From the NCBI RefSeq assembly GCF_013697085.1, contig NZ_JACEFT010000018.1:1-64000 (forward strand): a stretch of 64,000 nt of DNA. Direction: 5' to 3'. The stretch comes from Billgrantia kenyensis (GTDB lineage Bacteria > Pseudomonadota > Gammaproteobacteria > Pseudomonadales > Halomonadaceae). The notes under the pieces are model-generated. The model saw only the letters and a list, made by a program, of their open reading frames with translations, made no database searches and was not told the DNA's origin. The position numbers were made by a program, and so were the translations under genes. Positions 52,501 to 60,095 of the stretch are shown here, one piece after another (position 1 is the stretch's first letter; each line of letters opens with the position of its first letter).

Positions 52501-52749
52501 GAGGCTGTATTGCTGCAGCAGTTCGTCGATCGTATCGACGGCCGTGTCCATTTCACGGACTTCGCGGACGAGTTCGGCAGTCTTGCCTGCGATACGCCGG
52601 AAATCTTCCGGGTTGGCGCTGAGAACATCGACCAGTTCCTTGACGAAGACTTCCTCGTCAACCACATAGTGATCGCTGATACGTGCAAAAAGGCTATCGA
52701 GTTCTTGCTGCCATGAGGCAGCATCCAGCATGGAATTGGCGTTGAGCAT
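49558..52749 (-). CDS. putA: Bifunctional proline dehydrogenase/P5C dehydrogenase PutA
   Basis: This 1063-residue enzyme oxidises proline to glutamate: an FAD-linked proline dehydrogenase domain (about 180-480, with SVSIKLSALHPRYE and VRLVKGAYWDSEIK) and an NAD-linked glutamate-semialdehyde dehydrogenase domain (about 560-1035, with ISPWNFPVAIF, VAETGGMNALIV and the catalytic Cys in SAGQRCSALRVLYL). There is no N-terminal ribbon-helix-helix DNA-binding domain, unlike E. coli PutA, so it cannot repress its own gene; the adjacent AraC regulator may do so. The chosen start is ATG 52749 (MLNANSMLDA). Confidence 0.95.
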   Translation of the reverse strand: MLNANSMLDAASWQQELDSLFARISDHYVVDEEVFVKELVDVLSANPEDFRRIAGKTAELVREVREMDTAVDTIDELLQQYSLDTHEGLMLMCLAEAMLRIPDSATADALIEDKLGPADWKAHMGQSDSWLVNASTWGLLMTGRVVTMDKPREGKPSGFINRMVNRMGEPVIRRAMYEAMKIMGKQFVLGRDIDEALKRSRPLFDKGYTYSYDMLGEAARTRDDAKRYFDDYARAIERVGLTGTKLSERTPAPSVSIKLSALHPRYEFGRREQILRELVASVRELVVLARKRDVALTIDAEEVDRLELSLEVFRAVFESEACKGWGHFGLVVQAYSKRALPVLHYLNRLADRQGDEIPVRLVKGAYWDSEIKESQQLGVEGYPVYTRKACTDVAYLVCARFLLSDQTRGRIFPQFATHNAHTISTILEMGNETTRPFEFQRLHGMGEALYDAALKRAPKGTYCRIYAPVGAHKDLLPYLVRRLLENGANSSFVHQLVDPKVPVESLCIHPVETLGQYKTYANPRIPLPKDIYGPNRPNSKGVNLNVRSHYDPLMKAMSGFMERSYEVGPLLAFEVPRDPANVHEVFSPYDRSQRVGSVQWTSRDQAARAVDAAWAAFPRWEATPVAERAAIIRRLGDLMEENLAELMALCSREGGKLLTDGVDEIREAVDFCRYYAMRAEEQFGEAIELPGPTGESNRLMLSGKGVFAAISPWNFPVAIFCGQMVAAAVAGNSVLAKPAEQTSVVAHRVVELLYEAGMPRDVVQLLPGDGPTVGSVLTSDPRITGVAFTGGTDTAQIINRALAARENAPLPALVAETGGMNALIVDSTALPEQVVADVIQSAFQSAGQRCSALRVLYLQEDVADRVIEILRGAMDELHVGDPRDLGTDVGPVIDEDARKGLQAHIEKLKGEGRLLAETRLDPAHTAHGTFVPPVAFRIDAIDALDREQFGPVLHVVSYKSSEIEQVLESINARGYGLTFGVHSRNESFAQLVAQKIRVGNVYINRNIIGAVVGVQPFGGQGLSGTGPKAGGPHYLLRFATEKTVTVNTAALGGNASLLALGDE

Positions 52750-52926
52750 TGGTGTCCCCCGAACTGCCACCGTCATAAACGGCAAAACGTTATGCACAGG
52801 GCGATCCGCCCGAGCATGGGTATGTTTCATTGACTGTAGGGAGGGACTGGCAAGGCTGCTTGTGAAAAATTCGGAAAAATTTACGTAAAACGCGGCAGAA
52901 TGCAGGGAAAAACCTGATAGTTAGAC

Positions 52927-53736
52927 TTAAGTCGCATGATCTAGCCGGTTCAGGCTGGCAGGGGGGCGATCCGGCAGGCTGCGTCTAAATTGGCTGGGAG
53001 GGCAGCCATAGGCGCTGCGAAATGCGTGGGACAGAGCGCTCTGATGAGCAAACCCGGTGTTCAACGCGATTTGCGAGAGTGGCATGCGTCCCTCCTCGAG
53101 CAGTCGACAGGCTGCTTCAAGACGGCGCCGGCGCACGTACTGCCAAGGAGAAAGCCCGGTCTGCTCACGGAAACGGCTGCGGAAATGGGCTTCGCTGAGG
53201 CAAGCCTGGGCGGCCAGATCGGCCACCGCGATGGGGTTGGCCAGGTGCCGGTCGATGAAGTGGTCGAGCTTGGCCAGGTCCAGCTGCCGAACTCTCGGCT
53301 GGGGAGGCGTGCCACCGAGCCTTGCATGCAGGCAGCCGAGAAAGGTCGCAGCCAGCCGGTCGCTCTGGGCAGCGCTCATATCCTCCGGGCAACCGCTCTG
53401 TTCCAGCAGCAGGAAATCGAGGTAGTGCTTGAGCGGCTGGTCGAGGGCGAAGAAACGCGGGGCATCGAAGAGGCGTGAAAGCTCGTGGTGGTAGCCGGTG
53501 AGCGAGGGGGCATCGGCAGGGAGGTCGAGGATGAGCTGGCGATTCTCCCCCTGTCCGACATAGTAATGCACATGGTTGGCTGGCACGATGCAGCCGGAGA
53601 AAGCCGATATGGCGCCTCCCAGGCCCTCGATTTCGAACTCCGCCCGGCCCTGCAGACCGATGACGATCTGGTGGAAGTCGTGAGCGTGATGCTGGGTTGC
53701 GGTATCGAGAGGGATCTGGCGAATGATGCTGGACAT
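52927..53736 (-). CDS. AraC-family regulator, probable activator of putA-putP
   Basis: This 269-residue protein has an N-terminal cupin sensor domain (HDFHQIVIGLQGRAEFEIEG) and C-terminal double helix-turn-helix: AVADLAAQACLSEAHFRSRFREQTGLSPWQYV and MPLSQIALNTGFAHQSALSHAFRSAYGCPPSQFR. It is encoded immediately upstream of putA on the same strand. Pseudomonas aeruginosa uses an AraC-type regulator, PruR, to induce put genes; this is a likely counterpart (inference from location). It replaces the missing autoregulatory domain of PutA. Confidence 0.88.
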   Translation of the reverse strand: MSSIIRQIPLDTATQHHAHDFHQIVIGLQGRAEFEIEGLGGAISAFSGCIVPANHVHYYVGQGENRQLILDLPADAPSLTGYHHELSRLFDAPRFFALDQPLKHYLDFLLLEQSGCPEDMSAAQSDRLAATFLGCLHARLGGTPPQPRVRQLDLAKLDHFIDRHLANPIAVADLAAQACLSEAHFRSRFREQTGLSPWQYVRRRRLEAACRLLEEGRMPLSQIALNTGFAHQSALSHAFRSAYGCPPSQFRRSLPDRPPASLNRLDHAT

Positions 53737-53788
53737 GAAGACCTCCGCCCTTGGCTATCATGTACAGCATACCACACCCTGCTCGACC

Positions 53789-54163
53789 CTACGTCTCGTC
53801 GCGCCGCTTCTCGCGCAGCCGCTGGTGAGAAGCGAGGTGGTTGCGCAGGGCGGCCAACTCCTCGCGACCGGTCTTGTCGAGCAGGGACTTGCCCTGGGCC
53901 ACCTGCCAGGGCCGGCCATGCTCCTGCATCAGGTGCTGGGCACGGCGTCTTATACCGTCGAGGTAGTCATCGTGGCGAATCGGGTAGTTGATCACGACGT
54001 TCCACTCGGTCTCTCCCACCTGGTTGTCGAGCGCCTTGTCGAACAGCTCCAGCAGCTGTTCTGGCTCGGTGCGATAGCGCGGAGTGCGCGAAAACAGCAG
54101 GATCAATACCATGCCGCCAATGATGAGCAGGCAAACGGCGAAGATGAGCAGGAAGAGTGCCAT
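53789..54163 (-). CDS. Hypothetical membrane-anchored protein (124 aa)
   Basis: One N-terminal helix (LFLLIFAVCLLIIGGMVLILLF, about 3-24) precedes a basic soluble domain: RTEPEQLLELFDKALDNQVGETEWNVVINYP, then HDDYLDGIRRRAQHLMQEHGRPW. The pattern is conserved in Halomonas-type genomes as far as I recall, but the role is unknown. ATG 54163 was preferred because residues upstream look non-coding. The tRNA-Gly gene lies 68 bases upstream on the same strand. Confidence 0.68.
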   Translation of the reverse strand: MALFLLIFAVCLLIIGGMVLILLFSRTPRYRTEPEQLLELFDKALDNQVGETEWNVVINYPIRHDDYLDGIRRRAQHLMQEHGRPWQVAQGKSLLDKTGREELAALRNHLASHQRLREKRRDET

Positions 54164-54231
54164 GGTGAAGCCGCGCTGGGGGCAGGTGCGCAGGCCGAAG
54201 CGGAGCTTGCTCAAGCGCACACTGCGAGTTC

Positions 54232-54305
54232 TGGAGCGGGTGAAGGGAATCGAACCCTCGTCTTAAGCTTGGGAAGCTTCTGCTCTACCATTGAGCTACA
54301 CCCGC
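54232..54305 (-). tRNA. glyU: tRNA-Gly (anticodon CCC)
   Basis: On the minus strand, the gene begins GCGGGTGTAGCTCAATGGTA and ends with an encoded CCA. The acceptor stem GCGGGTG pairs with CACCCGC, the T arm GAGGGTTCGATTCCCTT is standard, and the anticodon loop TTCCCAA (54269-54275) gives anticodon CCC at 54271-54273. It closely matches E. coli glyU. Length is 74 bases including CCA. Confidence 0.95.
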
Positions 54306-54540
54306 GAGGCGTTTCGATAGTAAAACCAAGGGCTTGGGTATTGCAAGCTGTCCCATGGCTTTGCCGCTCCTGATTGTCTAGCCTGTTGTTTTATCAAGGC
54401 TTCATCCTGTACCACTTTGGTCGCCAGGTACCTGAGCCGGGGTCTTCCGGATGGAGGGTTTGCGGTCAGGTCACCGTCCGGGCAAAAAATTATCGAACAG
54501 TGGCGAACTTTTTTGCTTGCTGCTGTCATATTTGATACAG

Positions 54541-54627
54541 GCAACAGCGCGATGGCAGTCGCTAACACTGTTGCTCTGGCTCGCAGTTTCGATCTTTCCG
54601 CCCATGACCCTGTCATGGGCGTTTTTT
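54541..54627 (+). ncRNA. Candidate small RNA ending in an intrinsic terminator
   Basis: A terminator on the plus strand without an upstream gene suggests a small transcript. Directly before it, GCAACAG (54541-54547) pairs with CTGTTGC (54568-54574), enclosing a second stem GCGA (54549-54552)/TCGC (54559-54562). The 5' end is a guess: a weak CATATT -10-like element lies at 54527-54532 with a TG two bases before it, but no good -35 was found. About 85-100 bases would be expected. Confidence 0.35.
54599..54627 (+). terminator. Orphan intrinsic terminator
   Basis: CGCCCATGAC (54599-54608) pairs perfectly with GTCATGGGCG (54612-54621) around CCT, followed by six T residues (54622-54627). Stem, loop and T tract are all ideal for rho-independent termination on the plus strand. 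Confidence 0.85.
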
Positions 54628-54664
54628 ATGTGCGCCAGGCATGGCGTGCACGAGGGAAAGGCAG

Positions 54665-54699
54665 CCACCCTGCTGCCGGGCTGGCCGGCAGCAGGGTGG
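54665..54699 (-). terminator. Hairpin after the CBS-domain gene
   Basis: CCACCCTGCTGCCGG (54665-54679) pairs perfectly with CCGGCAGCAGGGTGG (54685-54699), a 15-bp stem, 39 bases beyond the CBS gene stop. On the minus strand it is followed by CTGCCTTTCCC, a weak T tract. Confidence 0.6.
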
Positions 54700-54737
54700 G
54701 AAGGTGGGTGGTCGGCGAGGTGGGAGGGTAGGAAAGG

Positions 54738-55145
54738 TCAGCTATGTCGCATGCGCAGGATGGCTGTGAGCACATCGCGCCGGGTCACGATGCCGCAAAG
54801 ACGGCCCTGCTCCGTCACCGGAAAGACCTTGGGCTTCAGGCCGAGCATTTCCTGGGCCAGGTCGGCGATGCTCTTGGTGGGCGACACGGAAAGGACTTCG
54901 TTTCGCATCAACTCCTTGACCAAGGGAGCCTCATCGTTGAGATAGGCGCTTTGCAGCAGCTTGCCCAGCACATCCTGCTCCGAGATGAAGCCGATGAGAT
55001 GATCGTGTTCGTCGACCACCGGCACGCCGGGCAGGCGGTGCAGGGCCAACCCTTCAGCGAGTGTGGTGATCGAGGTGTTGGCTGTGACGCGATAGCAATC
55101 CCGGGACATGATCTCACGAACGATGGTGGGTGCCCTGTTCTGCAT
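54738..55145 (-). CDS. CBS-pair domain protein
   Basis: This 135-residue protein consists of two CBS motifs (about 8-64 and 76-133): VREIMSRDCYRVTANTSITTLAEGL...GVPVVDEHDHLIGFISEQDVL and VKELMRNEVLSVSPTKSIADLAQEML...VFPVTEQGRLCGIVTRRDVL. CBS pairs bind adenine nucleotides and serve as sensors of energy state. No catalytic domain is attached, so it probably regulates another protein. AAGGAG precedes ATG 55145. Confidence 0.9.
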   Translation of the reverse strand: MQNRAPTIVREIMSRDCYRVTANTSITTLAEGLALHRLPGVPVVDEHDHLIGFISEQDVLGKLLQSAYLNDEAPLVKELMRNEVLSVSPTKSIADLAQEMLGLKPKVFPVTEQGRLCGIVTRRDVLTAILRMRHS

Positions 55146-55370
55146 GGCGCATCTCCTTCTTGAGCGCGGGGATACTCCCAGCATAGCCAAGACGCTGCGC
55201 GCCGGATGAGTCTCTTCAACACTTGGCCAACGTTGCGCTTTCCTGGCGGTCGCCTGTCGTGTGCCGGAACACCGCGGGCTCAAAGTGGATCGAAGAGGAG
55301 TAAGCAGGCAGATATCGACTGGCAGGCTGGGGCGGTAAATCCAGCGTCGCGATCAGCGAAGGAGGAGCAG

Positions 55371-55904
55371 GTGGACGCACGAGAGTACCTGGCGCGTAAG
55401 GGGCTCGACGGTAGCCGCGACGATGAGCGCCCCAATACCCTGGAGGAAAAGGCGTGGGATCGCGCTCGCCATGCCGGCGGGCACAAGCCAAGAGCCGGCA
55501 CGCCTTACGACTGGGAGGAGTGGGAGCGCTACCATGAGGAATTGGCCGAAGGTGCCGATGGCATCGAGCAGAAGATCGATCATGAGGCGCACCGTCAGGC
55601 ACATGAAAGGGCCAAGAGAAAGCAACAGCACGTGTCAGGGGTGCAGGAGTACATACCATCTCCCGATGACGGCCTGCCCCCTGCCAGTGGCACGGTGACA
55701 TCGAAGACCTCGACGGTGTCACCGGCCTGGCAAGTGTCTCCCGCCCTGCGCTTTGCGTTCAAGGCGCTTGCCATCATGCTGCCTCCCTTGGCCGTCGGCC
55801 TTGCCCAGGGAGGTGCTCGGCGTGTCGTAGTGAGTCTGCTGCTGACCCTGTTGGGGTGGCTGCCTGGCTGTCTCTATGCATGGAGATGGCTGAATCGCCA
55901 ATAG
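55371..55904 (+). CDS. Pmp3/YqaE-domain membrane protein with hydrophilic N-terminal extension
   Basis: The product is 177 residues from GTG 55371, chosen because AAGGAGG precedes it. The first about 120 residues are charged and low-complexity (ERYHEELAEGADGIEQKIDHE, then HRQAHERAKRKQQH). The last 46 residues form two helices with the Pmp3/YqaE pattern IMLPPLAVGLAQGG...VSLLLTLLGWLPGCLYAWRW. Stand-alone Pmp3 proteins are about 50 residues, act on membrane potential and salt tolerance in yeast and are stress-induced in bacteria. The extension is unusual. Confidence 0.78.
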   Translation: MDAREYLARKGLDGSRDDERPNTLEEKAWDRARHAGGHKPRAGTPYDWEEWERYHEELAEGADGIEQKIDHEAHRQAHERAKRKQQHVSGVQEYIPSPDDGLPPASGTVTSKTSTVSPAWQVSPALRFAFKALAIMLPPLAVGLAQGGARRVVVSLLLTLLGWLPGCLYAWRWLNRQ

Positions 55905-55987
55905 GAGTAGAGAGTTCACGGTTTGGCGCCGCGTCCATGAATTGACCTTGCAATCCTGTCGAGGCGACCGGGTGTGAAGAGCGCTCA

Positions 55988-56015
55988 TTGAAGCGCAAGG
56001 CAAGAGCGGTATAAT
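55988..56015 (+). promoter_or_regulatory. Promoter of the EamA transporter gene
   Basis: TTGAAG (55988-55993) and a perfect TATAAT (56010-56015) are separated by 16 bases. Transcription starting near 56022 would give a leader of about 30 bases containing AAGAGG before the GTG at 56053. Confidence 0.7.
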
Positions 56016-56052
56016 CCCCCTGGTCAACCAGTCAATGCATAAGAGGTTAACA

Positions 56053-56922
56053 GTGGGCTATCTCGTCGGCGTCACCGTACTCTGGGCCTTCTCGTTCTCG
56101 CTGATCGGCGTTTACCTTGCCGGTCAGGTGGATAGTTACTTGGCGGTGCTGATACGCGTCGGTCTGGCAGCCCTGGTTTTCCTGCCGTTCCTGCGTCCCA
56201 GGTTGCTTGCAGGTCGTCAGCGTCTCGCGCTCATGGGCCTGGGTGCAGTGCAACTGGGTATCATGTACATCTTTTTCTACCAGTCCTTCCTGCTGCTATC
56301 GGTGCCGGAGGTGCTGCTGTTCACCATCTTCACGCCGCTCTACGTGACGCTGCTGGACGATGCCCTGTTCGGGCGCTTCACACCGTTCTACCTGCTGACG
56401 GCCGCCTTGGCAGTACTGGGGGCGGCCGTAATCCGCTATGACGGCGTCGACAGCGGCTTCTGGCTTGGTTTCCTGGTGGTCCAGGGGGCCAATTTCTGCT
56501 TTGCGCTTGGACAGGTCGGCTATCGGCGCCTTTCTGCGGGCCTGCCCGCTGAACTCCCGCGTCACAGTGTCTTTGCCTGGTTCTACCTCGGCGCCCTGGT
56601 TATCGCGTTGCCGGCTTTTGCCTTGCTCGGCAACGCCTCAGCCATGCCTGTTACCGGCATGCAGTGGGGAGTGCTGGCCTGGCTTGGTCTGGTCGCCTCG
56701 GGGCTGGGCTACTTCCTGTGGAATCTTGGTGCGACCCGCGTGGATGCCGGTGCGCTGGCAATCATGAACAATGCGCTGATACCCGCTGGACTTGCGGTCA
56801 ACCTGGTGATCTGGAACCGAGATGCCGATCTGGTGAGGCTGGCGTTGGGGGGCGCCATCATCGTCGGCTCCTTGCTGCTCAACGAGTGGTGGCTGAAGCG
56901 CCGGGCTACGGTCACGGTCTGA
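56053..56922 (+). CDS. EamA (DMT) family transporter
   Basis: This inner-membrane protein of about 289 residues has ten helices in two EamA repeats: the first from YLVGVTVLWAFSFSLIGVYLAG, the second from WLGFLVVQGANFCFALGQVGYR to LGYFLWNLGATRVDAG. The family exports amino acids and related metabolites; the substrate is not evident, but YedA- or CarD-like carboxylate and amino acid exporters share the layout. I chose GTG 56053 because AAGAGG lies six bases upstream; ATG 56035 would leave almost no leader after the promoter but cannot be excluded. Confidence 0.88.
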   Translation: MGYLVGVTVLWAFSFSLIGVYLAGQVDSYLAVLIRVGLAALVFLPFLRPRLLAGRQRLALMGLGAVQLGIMYIFFYQSFLLLSVPEVLLFTIFTPLYVTLLDDALFGRFTPFYLLTAALAVLGAAVIRYDGVDSGFWLGFLVVQGANFCFALGQVGYRRLSAGLPAELPRHSVFAWFYLGALVIALPAFALLGNASAMPVTGMQWGVLAWLGLVASGLGYFLWNLGATRVDAGALAIMNNALIPAGLAVNLVIWNRDADLVRLALGGAIIVGSLLLNEWWLKRRATVTV

Positions 56923-56985
56923 GCGCGTTTGCCGGGGTACTCGCCAACGCCCATAATGAGCGGCCATGATCCGAGAGGCCAGGGC

Positions 56986-57879
56986 ATGCAAAAAGAGCAC
57001 GACGGGTTCAAGAACATCGGTCTGATCGGCCGCCTGGGCAGTGCCAAGGTGGTCGAGACCTTGAAGCGGCTGATGCGCTTTCTCGATGAGCGCGGCTTGC
57101 ATGTGATTGTCGAGGATCGTACTGCGACCGTGCTGCTCGATCATGGTCACCCGGAGGCGAGCCGGCGCACTCTAGGTGAGCTCTGCGACCTGGTCATCGT
57201 GGTGGGCGGCGACGGCAGCCTGCTTGGTGCGGCCCGTACGCTGTGCCACAGCGGCACCCTGATGCTGGGAGTCAATCGTGGGCGGCTGGGCTTTCTCACC
57301 GATATTTCACCCGACGAACTCGAGGAGCGCGTCGGCCAGGTGCTGGATGGTCAGTTCGAGGTCGAGGAGCGCTTCCTGCTGGATGCCGAGCTGTATCGGG
57401 ATGGCACCCTGGTGGGTAGTGGCGATGCGCTGAACGAGGTGGTGCTGCATCCGGGCAAGGCGGTGCGCATGATCGAATTCGAGCTGTTCATCGATCAGCA
57501 GTTCGTCTGCAGCCAGCGCAGCGATGGCCTGATCATGGCCACGCCTACCGGCTCCACCGCCTATGCGCTGTCAGGTGGCGGCTCGATCATGCACCCCAAG
57601 CTGGACGTGATCGAGCTGGTGCCGATGTTTCCCCATACGCTCTCCAGCCGTCCCATCGTCATCGATGCTGCCAGTGAGATTCACGTGCACATTGGCGAGA
57701 CCAACCAGACCTATCCCCACATCAGCTGTGACGGCCAGACCCGCGCCGTGGCCAAGCCCGACGACGTGCTGGTGGTGAAGCGCAAGGCCCAGCGGGTGCA
57801 ATTGGTGCATCCGCTCGGTCATAACTTCTACGAGGTCCTACGCAGCAAGCTGGGCTGGAGCAACCGGCTGGGGGATTGA
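56986..57879 (+). CDS. nadK: NAD kinase
   Basis: This 297-residue enzyme (E. coli 292) phosphorylates NAD to NADP. Motifs are the nucleotide-binding VVGGDGSLLGAAR with GGDG at 74-77, GRLGFLTDI, ALNEVVLHPG (NE motif) and DGLIMATPTGSTAYALSGGG. The start is ATG 56986, with AGAGG upstream. It is 63 bases after the EamA gene, and the phosphoesterase gene begins one base after its stop, suggesting an operon. Confidence 0.97.
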   Translation: MQKEHDGFKNIGLIGRLGSAKVVETLKRLMRFLDERGLHVIVEDRTATVLLDHGHPEASRRTLGELCDLVIVVGGDGSLLGAARTLCHSGTLMLGVNRGRLGFLTDISPDELEERVGQVLDGQFEVEERFLLDAELYRDGTLVGSGDALNEVVLHPGKAVRMIEFELFIDQQFVCSQRSDGLIMATPTGSTAYALSGGGSIMHPKLDVIELVPMFPHTLSSRPIVIDAASEIHVHIGETNQTYPHISCDGQTRAVAKPDDVLVVKRKAQRVQLVHPLGHNFYEVLRSKLGWSNRLGD

Positions 57880-57880
57880 T

Positions 57881-58882
57881 GTGAGAGAGGCGGCTATCGA
57901 AGGCTACGATCTGATCGGCGACGTGCATGGCTGCGGTGCCACCCTCGGTGCACTGCTCGAGAAGCTGGGCTATCACCAGCGCGGCGGCGTCTATCGCCAC
58001 CCAAGGCGCAAGGCGATCTTTCTCGGTGACCTGGTCGACCGGGGGCCGCGGATTCGCTTGGCGGTAAGCATTGTCCGGCGCATGGTGGAAGAGGGCGAGG
58101 CGCATATCGTCATGGGCAACCATGAATATAACGCGCTGGCCTACTGCCATCGTGCACCGAAGCACCTGGGCCGTGAATGGCTGCGCGAACACACGCCTCG
58201 CCACAACCGCATCATCAAGGAAACCCTCGACCAGTACCGCGATCATCCGGCGGAGTGGGACGACACCCTGGCCTGGTTCATGGACATCCCGCTCTATCTC
58301 GATTTCGGTTCCTTTCGCGTCGTACACGCCTGTTGGGACCAGTCGCTGATCGGTGCGCTGGAACGCGAATGTCCCGGTGGCATCATCGACGAGGCGTTCC
58401 TGCAGCAGTCCGTGCAGCCGGACACACTGGCTTATCGTGTACTCGACCGCCTGACCCGTGGCGTACACTTGCCACTGCCTGAAGGGGTTGCCATTCACTC
58501 CGGCGATGGCTTTACCCGGCGCAGCTTCAGGGCACACTTCTGGGCCCGGCAGCCGCGTGTCTGGGGCGACGTGATTTTTCAGCCCGACAATCTACCGGGC
58601 GATCTTGAGGAGCGTGAACTGACCGAAGCCGAGTTCGAGCGTCTGCCTCACTATGGCCTCGAGCAGCCGCCGCTGTTCATCGGCCACTACTGGTGCGAGG
58701 GGGTGCCCGCGTTGCCGACGGCCAATATTGCCTGTCTGGACTACAGCGCGGTGAAGTTCGGTCGTCTGGTGGCCTATCGCTGGAGCGGGGAGACAAGGCT
58801 CGATGCAAATCATTTCGTGTGGGTGAGAGTGCCCCAGGAGGCGGCGGCGAGGCCGCGGCCGTGGGAAATCGACTTCGACTGA
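57881..58882 (+). CDS. Calcineurin-like metallophosphoesterase
   Basis: This 333-residue cytoplasmic phosphatase has the dimetal motifs DLIGDVHGC, FLGDLVDRGP, MGNHEYNAL and the downstream VIHSGD-like and FIGHYWCEG histidines. The layout matches bacterial Ser/Thr phosphatase-like (PrpE/ApaH-related) metallophosphoesterases, so it may act on protein phosphates or dinucleotides; the substrate is unknown. The GTG start at 57881 lies one base past the nadK stop, which points to coupled translation. Confidence 0.85.
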   Translation: MREAAIEGYDLIGDVHGCGATLGALLEKLGYHQRGGVYRHPRRKAIFLGDLVDRGPRIRLAVSIVRRMVEEGEAHIVMGNHEYNALAYCHRAPKHLGREWLREHTPRHNRIIKETLDQYRDHPAEWDDTLAWFMDIPLYLDFGSFRVVHACWDQSLIGALERECPGGIIDEAFLQQSVQPDTLAYRVLDRLTRGVHLPLPEGVAIHSGDGFTRRSFRAHFWARQPRVWGDVIFQPDNLPGDLEERELTEAEFERLPHYGLEQPPLFIGHYWCEGVPALPTANIACLDYSAVKFGRLVAYRWSGETRLDANHFVWVRVPQEAAARPRPWEIDFD

Positions 58883-58984
58883 GTCAAGGATACAAACTTT
58901 TACAACTTTTTTTCTGAACGTCCTGAACTTCCTCACCACTCGCTCGTCTGAATAGGTGTTCCCTTGAATGATCCCTTGCTCTTG

Positions 58985-59019
58985 TCCGGCGGCCCCCCTT
59001 CCGCCGGATTTTTCTTTTT
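58985..59019 (+). terminator. Intrinsic terminator after the phosphoesterase gene
   Basis: TCCGGCGG (58985-58992) pairs with CCGCCGGA (59001-59008) around an eight-base C-rich loop, followed by TTTTTCTTTTT. It lies about 100 bases past the stop, so the leader in between may hold something else, but I see no clear element there. Confidence 0.85.
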
Positions 59020-59092
59020 GTGCGCCCGGTCGATTTGAGAAACGACCCTGTTCGGCGCAAGATACTGTTATGTAATGGTCCAGGGAGAGTTC

Positions 59093-59935
59093 ATGTACCG
59101 CATCATGCTGTTTCCCCACGAGACGGATACCCGTGAGCTTCGCCGTGCACTCTGGGCCCACCGGATCGGACACCGCTTTACCGAGGAGTCGGAGGGGCAG
59201 GTGCTGTGGCTTGCCGACCCCGATCAGCATGATGCCTTGATGCAACTGCTGACTCGCTGGCAGCGCGGGGAGCGAATCATGCCGGAACGTCGCCGCACAT
59301 CCGCCGGCAATGCGTCGCTCTCGGCTCCCTTCCGCCAGGCGCCGGTCACGGCTACGGCGCTGGCCATTTCGCTGCTGGTGTTCGGCCTGATGCATGTGCT
59401 GGGCGATATCGTGGTGGCGATGCTCACCATCGTGCCGGTGGGGGTCGTCAACGGCAGCCTGGCCTTTGGCAGCCTCTCCGATGCGCTGACCTCGGGGCAG
59501 GTATGGCGGCTGCTGTCGCCAGCCTTTCTGCACTTTGGCTGGATGCACCTGATCTTCAACATGCTGTGGCTATGGTATTTTGGCCGCCAGGTCGAGACGC
59601 TGCAGGGCAGCGGCCGCATGCTGGCGATCCTGCTGGTGGCCGGCGTTGGCGCCAACCTGGCGCAGTATGCTACCGGTACCGTGCTGTTCGGCGGCATGTC
59701 GGGCGTCGACTTCGCCTTGCTCGGCTATGTCTGGCTGATGTCTCGCCGGGCGCCACAGAGCGGCTTCTTCGTGCCCCAGATGCTGGTGGTATTCATGCTC
59801 GGCTGGATGGTCTTCACCATGACCGACATGGCTGCCGCCGTGGGCTTCGGCAACGTGGCCAACGAAGCACACCTGGGCGGTCTGGTCGTGGGGCTGGCGA
59901 TGGGATGGTATTATTCGGGCCGTGCACGCCGCTAG
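59093..59935 (+). CDS. glpG: Rhomboid intramembrane serine protease GlpG
   Basis: The product is 280 residues. The N-terminal cytosolic domain (about 1-65: MYRIMLFPHETDTRELRRALWAHRIGH) is the GlpG type. Six helices follow. The catalytic serine is Ser203 in GMSGVDFALLGY, the histidine is His260 in ANEAHLGGL, and the oxyanion-hole His-Asn lie in HFGWMHLIFNM. Rhomboids cleave transmembrane segments. GGGAG before ATG 59093 sets the start. Confidence 0.95.
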   Translation: MYRIMLFPHETDTRELRRALWAHRIGHRFTEESEGQVLWLADPDQHDALMQLLTRWQRGERIMPERRRTSAGNASLSAPFRQAPVTATALAISLLVFGLMHVLGDIVVAMLTIVPVGVVNGSLAFGSLSDALTSGQVWRLLSPAFLHFGWMHLIFNMLWLWYFGRQVETLQGSGRMLAILLVAGVGANLAQYATGTVLFGGMSGVDFALLGYVWLMSRRAPQSGFFVPQMLVVFMLGWMVFTMTDMAAAVGFGNVANEAHLGGLVVGLAMGWYYSGRARR

Positions 59936-60095
59936 GAAACACTGCCTAAATGGCTGCGCGGGCGAATCGCTGCGTTGCGCGGTGCGCGGAATCCTCACAT
60001 ATACCCCATATGCTCCGGTTCCTGTGCTCCGTGCGCCTTGCGCTTCATCCCGCTCGCCGATTTATGGCAGCGTTTCCCCTATGAGAGAGTTCCCA

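Larger units (their letters stand above)
54306..54737. other. Intergenic region between tRNA-Gly and the CBS gene
   Basis: This 430-base region holds two strong hairpins. One, at 54599-54627, is an intrinsic terminator on the plus strand although no plus-strand gene precedes it. The other, at 54665-54699, probably terminates the CBS gene on the minus strand. Open frames here have no recognisable protein and poor codon use. Confidence 0.6.

Noticed and set aside
54417..54945. Open frames between the tRNA and the CBS gene
   Set aside because: No ribosome binding site or recognisable protein, and they cross two strong hairpins; non-coding or small RNA is more likely.
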